DNA of 64,000 nt from Hyalangium ruber (GCF_034259325.1 NZ_JAXIVS010000004.1:248001-312000), one strand, 5' to 3'. Shown: positions 52,298-60,209, numbered from the stretch's first letter. Program-made: numbers and translations. The notes: generated from the letters alone by a model not told the origin.

Positions 52298-53146
52298 CTA
52301 CCCGCGCAGGAACGCGGTGCCGAAGCTCCCGGCCCGCTCCGCCTCGCCTAGCAGCGCATTCGACGGCGAGATGCCGACGATGTGGATGGCCTCGATGCCC
52401 TCCTCGAGCATGGCGAGGCTCTCCTCCACCTTGGGAATCATGCCGCCCTGAATCACCCCGGAGGCGATCTTCGCCTTGGCCTCGGCGGGAGTCAGGGTGG
52501 GCAGGCGGGTGGACGGATCCTCCTTGTTGGCGAGCACGCCGGGCACGTTGGACACGAGGAACAGCTTGGCGGCCTTGAGCTTGGCGGCCACGCGCGTGGC
52601 CACGGTGTCGGCGTTGATGTTGAAGACGCCGCCCTGCGCGTCGCCCGAGAGCGAGCCGAGCACGGGGACGATGCCCGCGTCGGACAGCTTCTCGAACAGG
52701 CCGACGTTCACATCCGTGACGTCGCCCACCAGCCCCAGATCGATGGGGTCGGGCCCGGCGCCGGTAATCACCTTGGCGGGCCGCTTGCGCGCGTCGATGA
52801 GGCCCGCGGAGACGCCAGTGGTACACAGCGCGGGCACACCGGCGATGCGGAACGCGGCGGCAATGTCCACGGACACCTGGCCCGCGAGCGTCATCTTCAT
52901 CACCTCGAGCGTGGCCTCATCGGTGACGCGGCGGCCACCCACCATGCGCGGGGTGAGACCGAGCTTCTGCGTCAGCTCGGTGGCCTGGGGCCCACCGCCA
53001 TGAAGGACCGCCACGCGGACCCCGGCATCCAGGAAGGCGCGCACGGCGGCGCCGACACTGGCGGCCAGCTTCGGCTTGTCGGCGGCCAGCTCGCCGCCAA
53101 TCTTCACGACGAACCAGCGACCCTTGAACGCGCCGAGCCCGCTCAC
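52298..53146 (-). CDS. argB: Acetylglutamate kinase
   Basis: 282 residues. VVKIGGELA at the N-terminus (Lys-Gly-Gly phosphate site), HGGGPQATE, RVTDEATLEVMKMTL, GISPSNALLGE, and NINADTVATRVAAKLKAAKLFLVSNVPGVL are amino-acid-kinase and ArgB signatures. It phosphorylates N-acetyl-L-glutamate with ATP, step two of arginine synthesis. GTG 53146 overlaps the argC stop as GTGA, so translation is coupled. The N-terminus lacks the extended helix associated with arginine feedback inhibition in some enzymes. Confidence 0.95.
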   Translation of the reverse strand: MSGLGAFKGRWFVVKIGGELAADKPKLAASVGAAVRAFLDAGVRVAVLHGGGPQATELTQKLGLTPRMVGGRRVTDEATLEVMKMTLAGQVSVDIAAAFRIAGVPALCTTGVSAGLIDARKRPAKVITGAGPDPIDLGLVGDVTDVNVGLFEKLSDAGIVPVLGSLSGDAQGGVFNINADTVATRVAAKLKAAKLFLVSNVPGVLANKEDPSTRLPTLTPAEAKAKIASGVIQGGMIPKVEESLAMLEEGIEAIHIVGISPSNALLGEAERAGSFGTAFLRG

Positions 53147-54207
53147 GGCCACAGCCCCGGCTCGGCCAGCGTGGTGCGCTCGTCGAAGCCCATCATCACG
53201 TTGAAGCTCTGGATGGCCTGGCCAGCGCCGCCCTTGACCAGGTTGTCCAACGAGGAGAAGCACACCACGCGGCGGGTGTCCCCGGTGACGGGGCCGAGCG
53301 TGAAGCCAACCTCCACGTAGTTGCTGCCCGCCACGCCAACCACCTCGGGCTGGCGCCCACCGCTGATGATGCGGATGAAGGGCTCCTTGCCGTAGGTCTC
53401 CTTCCACAGCGCGTCGAGCTGCTCCTGGGTGGTGGAGGCGGGCACGTTCGCGAACGAGGTGGAGAAGATGCCGCGGGGCAGCGGCGCGGAGACGGGGACG
53501 AACTCCAGCGAGAGGTCCTGCGAGCCGCCGGCCAGACGCAGCGTCTGGAGGATCTCCGGGATGTGCTGGTGCTCCAGGGGCTTGTAGGTGCGCAGGTTGC
53601 TGGCGCGCAGCGGGTGGTGGGTGGTGATTTGCGGGTTGGCGCCGCTGCCCGAGGAGCCGGTGGCCGCCACGGTGTGAACGGGGCCGCGCAGCAGTCCGCC
53701 CTTGGCCAGGGGCATGAGGCCCAGGGCGATGGTGGTGGCGAAGCAGCCGGGGCTGGCGATGTAGCGCGCGTTGCGGATGGCCTCGCGGTTCAGCTCGGGC
53801 ATTCCGTAGACGAAGGTGCCGTCGGTGAGGTGCTGGGGCGCGGGGTGGGCGACGCCGTAGTACTTGTTGTAGGCGGCCGGGTCGCGCAGGCGGAAGTCGC
53901 CGGACAGGTCGACGATGCGCACGCCCGAGGAGAGGATCTCCAGCACCACCTGGGCGGTGGTCTTGTGGGGCATGGCCAGGAAGACGACGTCGGCGCCCTT
54001 GACGGCCTCGGCGGGAGCCACCTGCTGGAAGGTGAGGTCAGAGAGGCCGGCGAGGTTGAGGTGGACCTCGCCCACCTTCTTGCCGATGTTGTCCACGGCC
54101 GTGGTGCGAACGACCTCCACGTGGGGATGGAAGAGGAGCCGGCGGAGGATCTCCGCGCCGCCGTAGCCCGTTCCACCGATGAGGACTGCCTTGACCTTGT
54201 TGGCCAT
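53143..54207 (-). CDS. argC: N-acetyl-gamma-glutamyl-phosphate reductase
   Basis: 354 residues. NADP-binding GGTGYGGAE at 11-19, catalytic Cys155 in ASPGCFATT, VAATGSSGSGA and HQHIPEI are all present. It reduces the ArgB product with NADPH to N-acetylglutamate semialdehyde. ATG 54207 follows AGGAG. First gene of an argC-argB pair whose downstream neighbours are four minor-pilin genes on the same strand. Other arginine genes are not in the window. Confidence 0.96.
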   Translation of the reverse strand: MANKVKAVLIGGTGYGGAEILRRLLFHPHVEVVRTTAVDNIGKKVGEVHLNLAGLSDLTFQQVAPAEAVKGADVVFLAMPHKTTAQVVLEILSSGVRIVDLSGDFRLRDPAAYNKYYGVAHPAPQHLTDGTFVYGMPELNREAIRNARYIASPGCFATTIALGLMPLAKGGLLRGPVHTVAATGSSGSGANPQITTHHPLRASNLRTYKPLEHQHIPEILQTLRLAGGSQDLSLEFVPVSAPLPRGIFSTSFANVPASTTQEQLDALWKETYGKEPFIRIISGGRQPEVVGVAGSNYVEVGFTLGPVTGDTRRVVCFSSLDNLVKGGAGQAIQSFNVMMGFDERTTLAEPGLWP

Positions 54208-54300
54208 GTACCAGGACTCCTGAGAGGTTCGAGGGGTGTATAGGGGCTCGCCGGGCGCGAATCCACCGCTCCGGACGCTGGCTGCTGATTACTCGAAACG

Positions 54301-54316
54301 TGGCACTGGCGAAGCA
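54301..54316 (+). promoter_or_regulatory. Possible sigma-54 promoter of the GNAT gene
   Basis: TGGCAC-N5-AAGCA matches the sigma-54 pattern in spacing: GG at -24 and GC at -12 exactly 10 bases apart. The -12 element deviates from TTGCA. It lies 27 bases before the GNAT start, which has no clear ribosome binding site. Myxobacteria use sigma-54 widely, but a chance match is possible. Confidence 0.35.
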
Positions 54317-54342
54317 GCAGCGGCTGTGGAACGGTTCAGCGC

Positions 54343-54849
54343 ATGAGCACTGAGTGGATTCTGCGTCCCATCGAGTCGAAGGATGACGCGGCGGTGGCCT
54401 CGGTCATCCGCACGGTGATGCCGGAGTTCGGAGCCAGCGGGCCGGGCTTCGCCATCCACGATCCCGAAGTGGATCGGATGAGCACGGCATACGCGAAGCC
54501 CGGTCACGCCTACTTCGTGCTGGAGCACGAGGGCCGGGTGGTGGGCGGAGGCGGCATCGCCCAGCTTGCGGGAGGCGAGCCCGGCGTGTGCGAGCTTCAG
54601 AAGATGTACTTCCTGAAGGAAGCGCGCGGGCAGGGCCAGGGTGAGCGGCTGCTGAAGCACTGCCTGAGCTTCGCGAAACAGGCCGGCTACCAGCTCTGCT
54701 ACCTGGAGACGCTGACGGGGATGGAGCAGGCGCAGAAGCTGTACCAGCGGCTGGGCTTCGAGCGGATTCCGAAGGCGATGGGGAGCACGGGGCACTTCGG
54801 CTGCAACCGCTTCTACACGCTGGATTTGAGCAAGGCCCCGCTCCCTTGA
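54343..54849 (+). CDS. GNAT family N-acetyltransferase
   Basis: 168 residues. The acetyl-CoA motif is clear: LQKMYFLKEARGQGQGERLLKHCL (pyrophosphate loop R-G-Q-G-Q-G), preceded by the beta-strand VGGGGIAQL and followed by LCYLETLTGMEQAQKLYQRLGFERI (motif B). N-terminal ILRPIESKDDAAVASVIRTV is typical of GNATs. It acetylates an amine on an unknown small molecule or protein. No obvious operon partner. Possible sigma-54 promoter upstream. Confidence 0.88.
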   Translation: MSTEWILRPIESKDDAAVASVIRTVMPEFGASGPGFAIHDPEVDRMSTAYAKPGHAYFVLEHEGRVVGGGGIAQLAGGEPGVCELQKMYFLKEARGQGQGERLLKHCLSFAKQAGYQLCYLETLTGMEQAQKLYQRLGFERIPKAMGSTGHFGCNRFYTLDLSKAPLP

Positions 54850-54991
54850 GAGGGCTAGCGTGCTCCAGAGCGGATTCCCCAGAGGGCTAAGCAAGAGCGA
54901 GCGGCTACATGATGGAGCGCTCGCCTATCAAGCGATTAATCACAGGATGAAGCCGGCAGAACGCCTGCCTGCCCGCTCTATCTCAAGACCA

Positions 54992-56152
54992 TCAAGGGGG
55001 CGCAGGTGCCGCGACAGCAGGAGGCGGGCCACTTACCGGAACAAATGTCACCGTGGCGCTTTGTAGCGAATCCTGAGTTGTCAACTCGATTGCCGCATAA
55101 GGCCTGCCCGCAGACATGATGTTATCAAGCGACGCCGTGCCGACGAGATCATGCTCGGAGAGATCTTTATCCGAGACCTTGAGTTGAAGCGCGCTCTGCT
55201 CAGTAAGTGTAACTACCTTCTCGCTTGGGCATTGACCCTCAAACACATCTTTGCGAAGACATGTGTCCACTTGTGCGCCGTCGATCAAAACAGCAATAAG
55301 CGGGTCTGGCCTGCCATTCATTGCGTCCCAAGAATTGCCATTCGCTTTTGTCTCGGCAACCTTGAAACTCACATTCGCAAGCCTATACCTACCAGGAATG
55401 AAACCGCTGCGCTGCCAGGACAGCTTTGGACTGAAGAGTTCCTTCATGACCTTGTACTCGACGAAGATGGGGGCAGGAGTATCAGCCACGCGGAATTCGT
55501 CGTTGAACTTGGCAGGATCGAGCGCGACCGGAATGTGCCCTTTATTTTTTGCCTCTAATCCCACAAGGTGAACGTATTTCTTGAGGCTGTATCTCTTGAC
55601 CGTAGCCTCGATGTCCGCACCTGCGGTGGTCAATTCGGTGGCTGCCTCTGCTGTAAAGGTGGAGAGGTCTCCTTCAATAACGACGTTGAGTGCCCAACCA
55701 TAGAAGATTTTTTGTGCCACGAGAGGCACAGCTTCGAGTGGCTTTGTCGGTTCCAGAGTAGCGACTTCTTTGAGTTGGTATACTCTCAAGACCATGTATC
55801 GCTTTTCCTGTGAGAACCCTACGTTCATAGAGGAGGTCAAGAAGCGTGCATGTGCCTTTAACTTGAACTCGTTATCAAGCTGCTCAAACTGTGCAAAATA
55901 TTGATTCTCGGGAACCTTCTTGTGCTTCGACGCAAATGCACGATGGCGGTTGCCAGCAGCATCGAACTCTGACAGTTGCTCATCGAACCCCATGCCCAAG
56001 AGGTCGGTTGTAGTACCCACCGGAGCAGCAAGCACGAAGGTCTGTCCTGGCGCAATCTTCTCGAAGTCAGGCTTCTCGTCTGTTGCGCGCGCGGCAAGTG
56101 GCATCGAAATACATGCCAAGAAACACCAGAGGAGCCGAAGCAAACTTTTCAT
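54992..56152 (-). CDS. Secreted protein with C2-like C-terminal part
   Basis: 386 residues from ATG 56152, preceded by AAGGAAAG. Signal peptide KSLLRLLWCFLACISMPLAARA. The middle region is not recognised. Residues about 300-370 read like a C2-type beta-sandwich: PDPLIAVLIDGAQVDTC and LQLKVSDKDLSEHDLVGTASLD, with acidic residues at the Ca2+-loop positions. It ends in a Pro/Ala-rich tail (GPPPAVAAPAPP). The gene is visibly less GC-rich than its neighbours (many A/T-ended codons), suggesting acquisition by transfer. A longer frame upstream (to 56338) lacks a signal and is unlikely. Exported role unknown. Confidence 0.7.
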   Translation of the reverse strand: MKSLLRLLWCFLACISMPLAARATDEKPDFEKIAPGQTFVLAAPVGTTTDLLGMGFDEQLSEFDAAGNRHRAFASKHKKVPENQYFAQFEQLDNEFKLKAHARFLTSSMNVGFSQEKRYMVLRVYQLKEVATLEPTKPLEAVPLVAQKIFYGWALNVVIEGDLSTFTAEAATELTTAGADIEATVKRYSLKKYVHLVGLEAKNKGHIPVALDPAKFNDEFRVADTPAPIFVEYKVMKELFSPKLSWQRSGFIPGRYRLANVSFKVAETKANGNSWDAMNGRPDPLIAVLIDGAQVDTCLRKDVFEGQCPSEKVVTLTEQSALQLKVSDKDLSEHDLVGTASLDNIMSAGRPYAAIELTTQDSLQSATVTFVPVSGPPPAVAAPAPP

Positions 56153-57084
56153 GTATCTTTCCTTAAAACGTAAAATCAACTGCCGCTGCATCATTGCCGG
56201 TAGGCGTTTGTGCTTATAGCACTTCAGTGCGACTTGATCCAAAGTCGGCGGCGGCTCAAGTAGCCGAGCCTGTAGCGGGTGGCACCGCCGTTTGGGAGTG
56301 CCGTCGTTTGATGGCAAGCCTCTGTGGACAAGCCGCAACAGCCGGTGCCCAGCCTTGAGGCAGCACCCCGCGCAGACCTGGAATTCATGGGCGCCAAAGA
56401 GCGTGCAACCGTTGGTATACCGCCTACGTCACGTGTCCATAACGGACCCTCAAATGGTGTTGAGCCGAAGCGACCAGCCGCAGCATGCAGCGCTCGCCTA
56501 GCCTCTGGAGTAGCGCTCATCCTGCTTCCCCGACTTATTGCGGGCACCGCGTGAACAAGGACCTTCGAAGCTTCGTCCGCCGGACCGGCTCGTTGCCCCA
56601 CTGTTCGGAAATGTCGGGGGTTTGGGGCGCGAAAAGTCCCGACATTTCCGAACAGTTACGCACTCGGGCGGCCCGACGGGCGCTGCCGTAGGCTGCTGAA
56701 GATGAGGAGACGGCAACTACACGCCTCGCACCTGCCGGCACATGACTCGATTCCCCTGCAAACGGCCCAGCGCAGGCTCCTGGGCCAGGACGCCTGCCTT
56801 CCTACTCCGACTCAACACCCTCACGTCAGTCCATGACGCCCCGATCTTGAAGGAGTTACCGTCAATCGGCCGCGTGCATTGGGCCAGCGAGTGGCTCATG
56901 TATTCAGGCTTTTCCTGTACGAAGCCGTTCCTTCGCAAAGTCGCCCAAGGGTGATGGTGGGTAATGCTCAGCAAGTTGTTTGCCAGCCTCGAAGGTGGAC
57001 CTTCGTGGAGCTACCCGTGCCTATCCGGACAGGCATCCTCCAGGTTGGATGCATGGGGCCCAATTTGGTAGGTTGCCCCTCGCT
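56153..57084. other. Gene-poor stretch with a perfect inverted repeat
   Basis: I see no supportable gene in these 932 bases. Several frames of 60-125 codons exist on both strands but have no ribosome binding site, no family signature and no codon bias. The stretch contains a small palindrome gcact-tc-agtgc at 56219 near the AT-rich gene's promoter, and the 19-bp inverted repeat at 56600-56656. Decayed mobile DNA is the likely origin. Confidence 0.6.
56600..56656. repeat. Perfect 19-bp inverted repeat, 19-bp spacer
   Basis: actgttcggaaatgtcggg (56600-56618) and cccgacatttccgaacagt (56638-56656) are exact reverse complements around a 19-base spacer. No T-run, and no gene ends nearby, so it is not a normal terminator. 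It may be a recombinase site, a pair of transposon ends, or a small non-autonomous element. Confidence 0.75.
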
Positions 57085-58038
57085 ATGCGGAACTTCCCTC
57101 TCTCCTGGTCTATCCTGTCTGTCGTTCTCGTGTCATCGATGGCCGTAGCCAGGGGCCCCTATGACAAGGTCGTTATCAGAACCGAGAAGATCTCGGACCA
57201 CCCCGCCACCCCTACAAGCAGCGTCTACGTGTCCGGGCAAGTAGCGACCGTTCTCCGCTTCGAGAAGGACGTCGATCCGGCGAAGACGAAGCTGCTGGGG
57301 TGGGAGGGACGGTTTGAGCCGCTACTCGTGGGAAGCAAGAAGGTGGTTATCGAGCCGCTGCGTGATCTCAATCACGATGAAGCGGTGCCTCTGCTCGTCA
57401 CACTCGTAGACGGGACCGAGATCCCATTCATCGTGAAGCCACCGTTCACCAAGGAGGACGGGGGTTGGGAAGGGTGGACCGACCATCAGGTCAACGTGTT
57501 CAAGGATCCCGACAGCTACAACGCGGTCCTCTCTTCCCTCTACGACTCCCTGAAAAAGGAGCGAGCGCTCAGCGAGGAGATCCAGCGGTTCAAGAAAGAA
57601 GAGAACTCCGTCGATCACGCACTCGCCACGCTGCTTGCCAGTGGCGAGGCGCAGAAGACTCCATTTGTCCGCAAGAAGGTTTTCCGTCCGAAGAACGAGG
57701 ACATGGACATGGTCGTCGAACTGTTCTCCGGACCCGGCAAAGCGGCAGCGGTAGTCACCCTGAGGAACACCTACTACGGCGATTCTGGCGAGCCCTGGAA
57801 ATTCGATGGTGCCTACCTGACCCGCGACTTCACGAGCTTCACGGCTCGCCCCTTCGCGCTTCGCTTGGAGCGCTCCACCATCGCGCCCGGCCAGTCAGGG
57901 AAGATCGCGGTCGTCGTGGACAAGAGCGCCTTCCGGACGAAGGACGGAGAACTTGTTGATCTCGCCCTACAGATCTTCCGTGGGGATGGTCTCCTCCAGG
58001 TAGCCGTAGCCCTGGAACACACGCTCGTTGATCAGTAG
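57085..58038 (+). CDS. DUF2381 family secreted protein
   Basis: 317 residues. Signal peptide SILSVVLVSSMAVARG. The body matches the myxobacterial paralogous family DUF2381 (TIGR02268): ATVLRFEKDVDPAKTKLLGWEGRFEPLLVGSKKVVIEPLRDL, VPLLVTLVDGTEIPFIVKP, a central helical segment (SLYDSLKKERALSEEIQRFKKEENSVDHALATLLASG), and the C-terminal APGQSGKIAVVVDKSAF. Members are numerous in myxobacteria and secreted; function unknown. ATG 57085 is chosen since it starts the signal peptide; the frame is open to 56980. Followed 11 bases later by a lipoprotein gene, a frequent pairing for this family. Confidence 0.85.
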   Translation: MRNFPLSWSILSVVLVSSMAVARGPYDKVVIRTEKISDHPATPTSSVYVSGQVATVLRFEKDVDPAKTKLLGWEGRFEPLLVGSKKVVIEPLRDLNHDEAVPLLVTLVDGTEIPFIVKPPFTKEDGGWEGWTDHQVNVFKDPDSYNAVLSSLYDSLKKERALSEEIQRFKKEENSVDHALATLLASGEAQKTPFVRKKVFRPKNEDMDMVVELFSGPGKAAAVVTLRNTYYGDSGEPWKFDGAYLTRDFTSFTARPFALRLERSTIAPGQSGKIAVVVDKSAFRTKDGELVDLALQIFRGDGLLQVAVALEHTLVDQ

Positions 58039-58049
58039 AAGTGCCGCTC

Positions 58050-58541
58050 ATGTCCACCACCAAAGCCCTCTTGCTTGGTTCTATCGTCCTACTCGCTGTG
58101 TCCTCTGGCTGCACCACAACCGGCGGAATGTCGCTGCGCCCGGATGGCACTCCTGGTCCGCAAGAATGCCCCGAGGAAGCAAAGAAGACGATGCGAATCC
58201 TAAGGTTGCACGTTGGGGATAGCGCATTGGTAGATCTTGATGCGAACCAGATCGGGAGTCGGCGCGTCACCCTCTACGACGGACCGATCGAGAGCATCAT
58301 GCAGGAAGGCTTCGGCACGCTTGAGGGGGCGACACGCTTGTACGGGCAGGTCTGGACGAGCGGGCCGCAGGTCGTCATCCGGTATTACGAAGCCCATCCT
58401 CCGGACGGCGACAAGATCCCTCTCTGCGCGGTGGCCCGGCTTGGCGATGACCAGATGCGGAAGTTGCCCGAGTCAAAGCCCGGGATGGCCATCCTTGATG
58501 GCTCCGTCGCGGCAGCCTTCATCGTTGATGCTTTCCGGTGA
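58050..58541 (+). CDS. Lipoprotein encoded next to the DUF2381 gene
   Basis: 163 residues from ATG 58050 (GTG 58041 possible). Lipobox VSSGC (Cys21). Mature part: CPEEAKKTMRILRLHVGDSALVDLDANQIGSRRVTLYDGPIES, then LYGQVWTSGPQVVIRYYEAHPPDGDKIPLCAVARLGDDQ, beta-rich with two cysteines. This 'M-I-L----G-----D-NQ----R--L--G---S' type of lipoprotein accompanies DUF2381 genes in myxobacteria. It would be held at a membrane and may interact with its secreted neighbour. No catalytic motif seen. Confidence 0.7.
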   Translation: MSTTKALLLGSIVLLAVSSGCTTTGGMSLRPDGTPGPQECPEEAKKTMRILRLHVGDSALVDLDANQIGSRRVTLYDGPIESIMQEGFGTLEGATRLYGQVWTSGPQVVIRYYEAHPPDGDKIPLCAVARLGDDQMRKLPESKPGMAILDGSVAAAFIVDAFR

Positions 58542-58578
58542 GCCATATTTTAGAGAACTCCTAACAAAAGTAAGGACT

Positions 58579-58634
58579 AGAGCCCTCTCCCAGCGAGGAA
58601 GGCCCCTTCGGAAGGGACTTTAGGTAGGGGCTCT
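58579..58634 (+). terminator. Branched stem-loop after the DUF2381 operon
   Basis: agagccc (58579-58585) pairs with gggctct (58628-58634), enclosing a second hairpin formed around cccttcggaaggg (58604-58616). It lies 38 bases after the lipoprotein stop. No T-run, but a plausible transcript 3' end. Confidence 0.4.
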
Positions 58635-58647
58635 TACTATTCTGGCG

Positions 58648-58957
58648 ATGAGTCACAATCAGGAGGAGAACACGCGCGGAATCGTTGGTGGGCTTGTGAC
58701 GGCAGGTCTACTGTTAGCAGGGTGTGGCGGCACCACGGCTATCGACGAGCCAGGAAACTTCCCCACGCGGGAGGATGAACTGCCATCGTGCAAGGCTCTC
58801 CCTGCGGACCAGGTTGGGTTTGCGTGGGCACTACATGCCTCCACGCCTGCTCATACCCTGATTCAAGCACCTGCGGTTCTGGCGAGGAGTGCTGCCTCTG
58901 GTACACATCAAGCCGGATGGAACCGCTGTTCCTCCGTACTGCGGCTACTGCGCCTAA
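58648..58957 (+). pseudogene. Frameshifted Cys-rich lipoprotein
   Basis: The first frame gives a lipoprotein signal (lipobox LLLAGC) and the linker EPGNFPTREDELPSCKALPADQVG, then turns into non-coding-looking sequence. The frame shifted at about base 58820 instead reads CVGTTCLHACSYPDSSTCGSGEECCLW, a Cys-rich mature domain; a third frame from about 58900 reads HIKPDGTAVPPYCGYCA and stops at 58957. Joined across two frameshifts the three pieces make a plausible 100-residue secreted Cys-rich lipoprotein. So this is a decayed gene; sequencing error is the alternative. The uninterrupted first frame would otherwise end at 59073. Confidence 0.55.
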
Positions 58958-59266
58958 GAAATAGAGCCACCCCTGCGTCCATGTCCAGCCCGCGTCCCAC
59001 GTGCGTCGCCGGTGGTGGTGCAGTGGGCGCTCGGTCGGCTAACTTGCTGCTGTGTATCGGGACCTGTAGTTAGAGCGAATCAAATATTCCAGGAATTCCG
59101 ATTTTAATTTCCATCCAAAACCTCGGAATCACTGGAGATATCAATTCGATGGCCCAAGGAGATGGCGAAGGTGAGGGGCTCTCCCCTCTCCTGCTGACCA
59201 GGCGGCCCAACTTTCCCCCTCCCTCCGGGACACCTCATCCCCATCTTGAGAAGGAGGAGGTGTCAC
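58958..59266. other. Non-coding stretch with AT-rich core
   Basis: No gene is supportable here. Bases 59075-59150 are unusually AT-rich for this genome and may carry the promoter of the small downstream gene. A weak hairpin gagggg-ctct-cccctc lies at 59173-59188. Confidence 0.5.
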
Positions 59267-59470
59267 ATGGCACAGCAGCAGGATCAGGATCGCGAGAAGG
59301 TGCCCCAGAAGGTGGACTCGGATAACGCGTCGGGCCAGGGGCGCGAGCGCCGGGACGACACGGATGTGTACCCGCAGAAGCGGGGCTCCGGAGACTTCGG
59401 GACGCACGGCGGCCCCAACAAGTACGAGAAGAAGCTCGACGCGCCTTCTCGGATACCCGAGGACGAGTAG
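59267..59470 (+). CDS. Small hydrophilic protein
   Basis: 67 residues starting MAQQQDQDREKVPQKVDSDN. The ATG at 59267 follows AAGGAGGAGG (59251-59260), one of the strongest ribosome binding sites in the window. The sequence is almost entirely charged or polar (Asp, Glu, Lys, Arg, Gln, Gly), lacks hydrophobic core residues and should be disordered. It ends LDAPSRIPEDE. Stress- or dormancy-type hydrophilins have such compositions, but I do not recognise a family. Strong initiation suggests abundance. Confidence 0.7.
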   Translation: MAQQQDQDREKVPQKVDSDNASGQGRERRDDTDVYPQKRGSGDFGTHGGPNKYEKKLDAPSRIPEDE

Positions 59471-59497
59471 CGCTCCGTCCTACTTTCCAGGTTGCCT

Positions 59498-59539
59498 GGG
59501 TTCCATCCTACCCCATAGGATGGGTCGCGAATGGAACCC
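59498..59539 (+). promoter_or_regulatory. Hairpin enclosing the start codon of the endonuclease III gene
   Basis: gggttccat (59498-59506) pairs with atggaaccc (59531-59539), whose first bases are the start codon. Inside, catccta (59504-59510) pairs with taggatg (59516-59522), covering the AGGATGGG ribosome binding site. Either fold would hide the initiation region. Translational control is inferred. Confidence 0.45.
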
Positions 59540-60205
59540 GCCACCAAGCAGCCCTTCGACATCGACGAGGTGCTGAAGCGCGTCCGGAAGTCCGTCCAGG
59601 GCTTCGCGGACGCGGCGATGTTCGCGCTAGCGGCTCAGGGGCACGACACGCTGTTCGAGCAGCTCGTGGCGTGCATCCTGTCCATCCGGACGCTGGACGA
59701 GGTGAGCCTGCCCACCTCGCTCGCGCTCCTGAAGCGCGCCCGCACCCCGGAGGCGATGAGCCGACTCACCCCCGAGGAGATCGACGTCCTCATCCACCCG
59801 GTGACGTTCCACGAGCCGAAGGCGAAGCAGATCCACGCCATCGCCGTGCGCACGGTGAAGGAGTTCCACGGCCAGCTCCCGTGCGACGCCCAGGTGCTCC
59901 AGTCCTTCAAGGGCGTGGGCCCCAAGTGTGCTCACCTGGCGCTCGGAATCGCCTGCGGCCATGAGGCCATCAGCGTGGACATCCACGTCCACCGGGTGAC
60001 GAACCGCTGGGGCTACGTGCGGACACGCACCCCGGAGCAGACGCTGGAGGCACTGGAAGCATGCCTCCCCCGCCCCTACTGGGTGGAGCTCAACCGGCTG
60101 CTGGTCCCGTTCGGCAAGCACGTCTGCACGGGCACGCGCCCCAAGTGCGGCACCTGTCCCGTGCTGTCCATGTGCCGCCAGGTCGGCGTCCAGAGTCCGC
60201 GCTGA
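59531..60205 (+). CDS. nth: Endonuclease III-like DNA glycosylase/AP lyase
   Basis: 224 residues. HhH-GPD fold with FKGVGPKCAHLALG containing catalytic Lys132 and VDIHVHRVTNRW with Asp150. The iron-sulfur loop C-x6-C-x2-C-x5-C is complete (Cys199, 206, 209, 215). It removes oxidised pyrimidines and cuts the abasic site in base excision repair. The HhH motif reads GVGPKCA rather than the usual GVGRKTA, so it may belong to a divergent subgroup. Convergent with the phospholipase-D-type gene, four bases between stops. Confidence 0.9.
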   Translation: MEPATKQPFDIDEVLKRVRKSVQGFADAAMFALAAQGHDTLFEQLVACILSIRTLDEVSLPTSLALLKRARTPEAMSRLTPEEIDVLIHPVTFHEPKAKQIHAIAVRTVKEFHGQLPCDAQVLQSFKGVGPKCAHLALGIACGHEAISVDIHVHRVTNRWGYVRTRTPEQTLEALEACLPRPYWVELNRLLVPFGKHVCTGTRPKCGTCPVLSMCRQVGVQSPR

Positions 60206-60209
60206 CGTC

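Noticed and set aside
56224-56601. 125-codon minus-strand frame in the gene-poor stretch
   Set aside because: No ribosome binding site, no codon bias, no recognisable motif; ends inside the inverted repeat.
58619-59073. Intact 141-codon lipoprotein as annotated by the first frame
   Set aside because: Beyond residue 58 the frame turns into low-complexity sequence while shifted frames carry cysteine patterns, so I favour a frameshifted gene; kept as pseudogene with moderate confidence.
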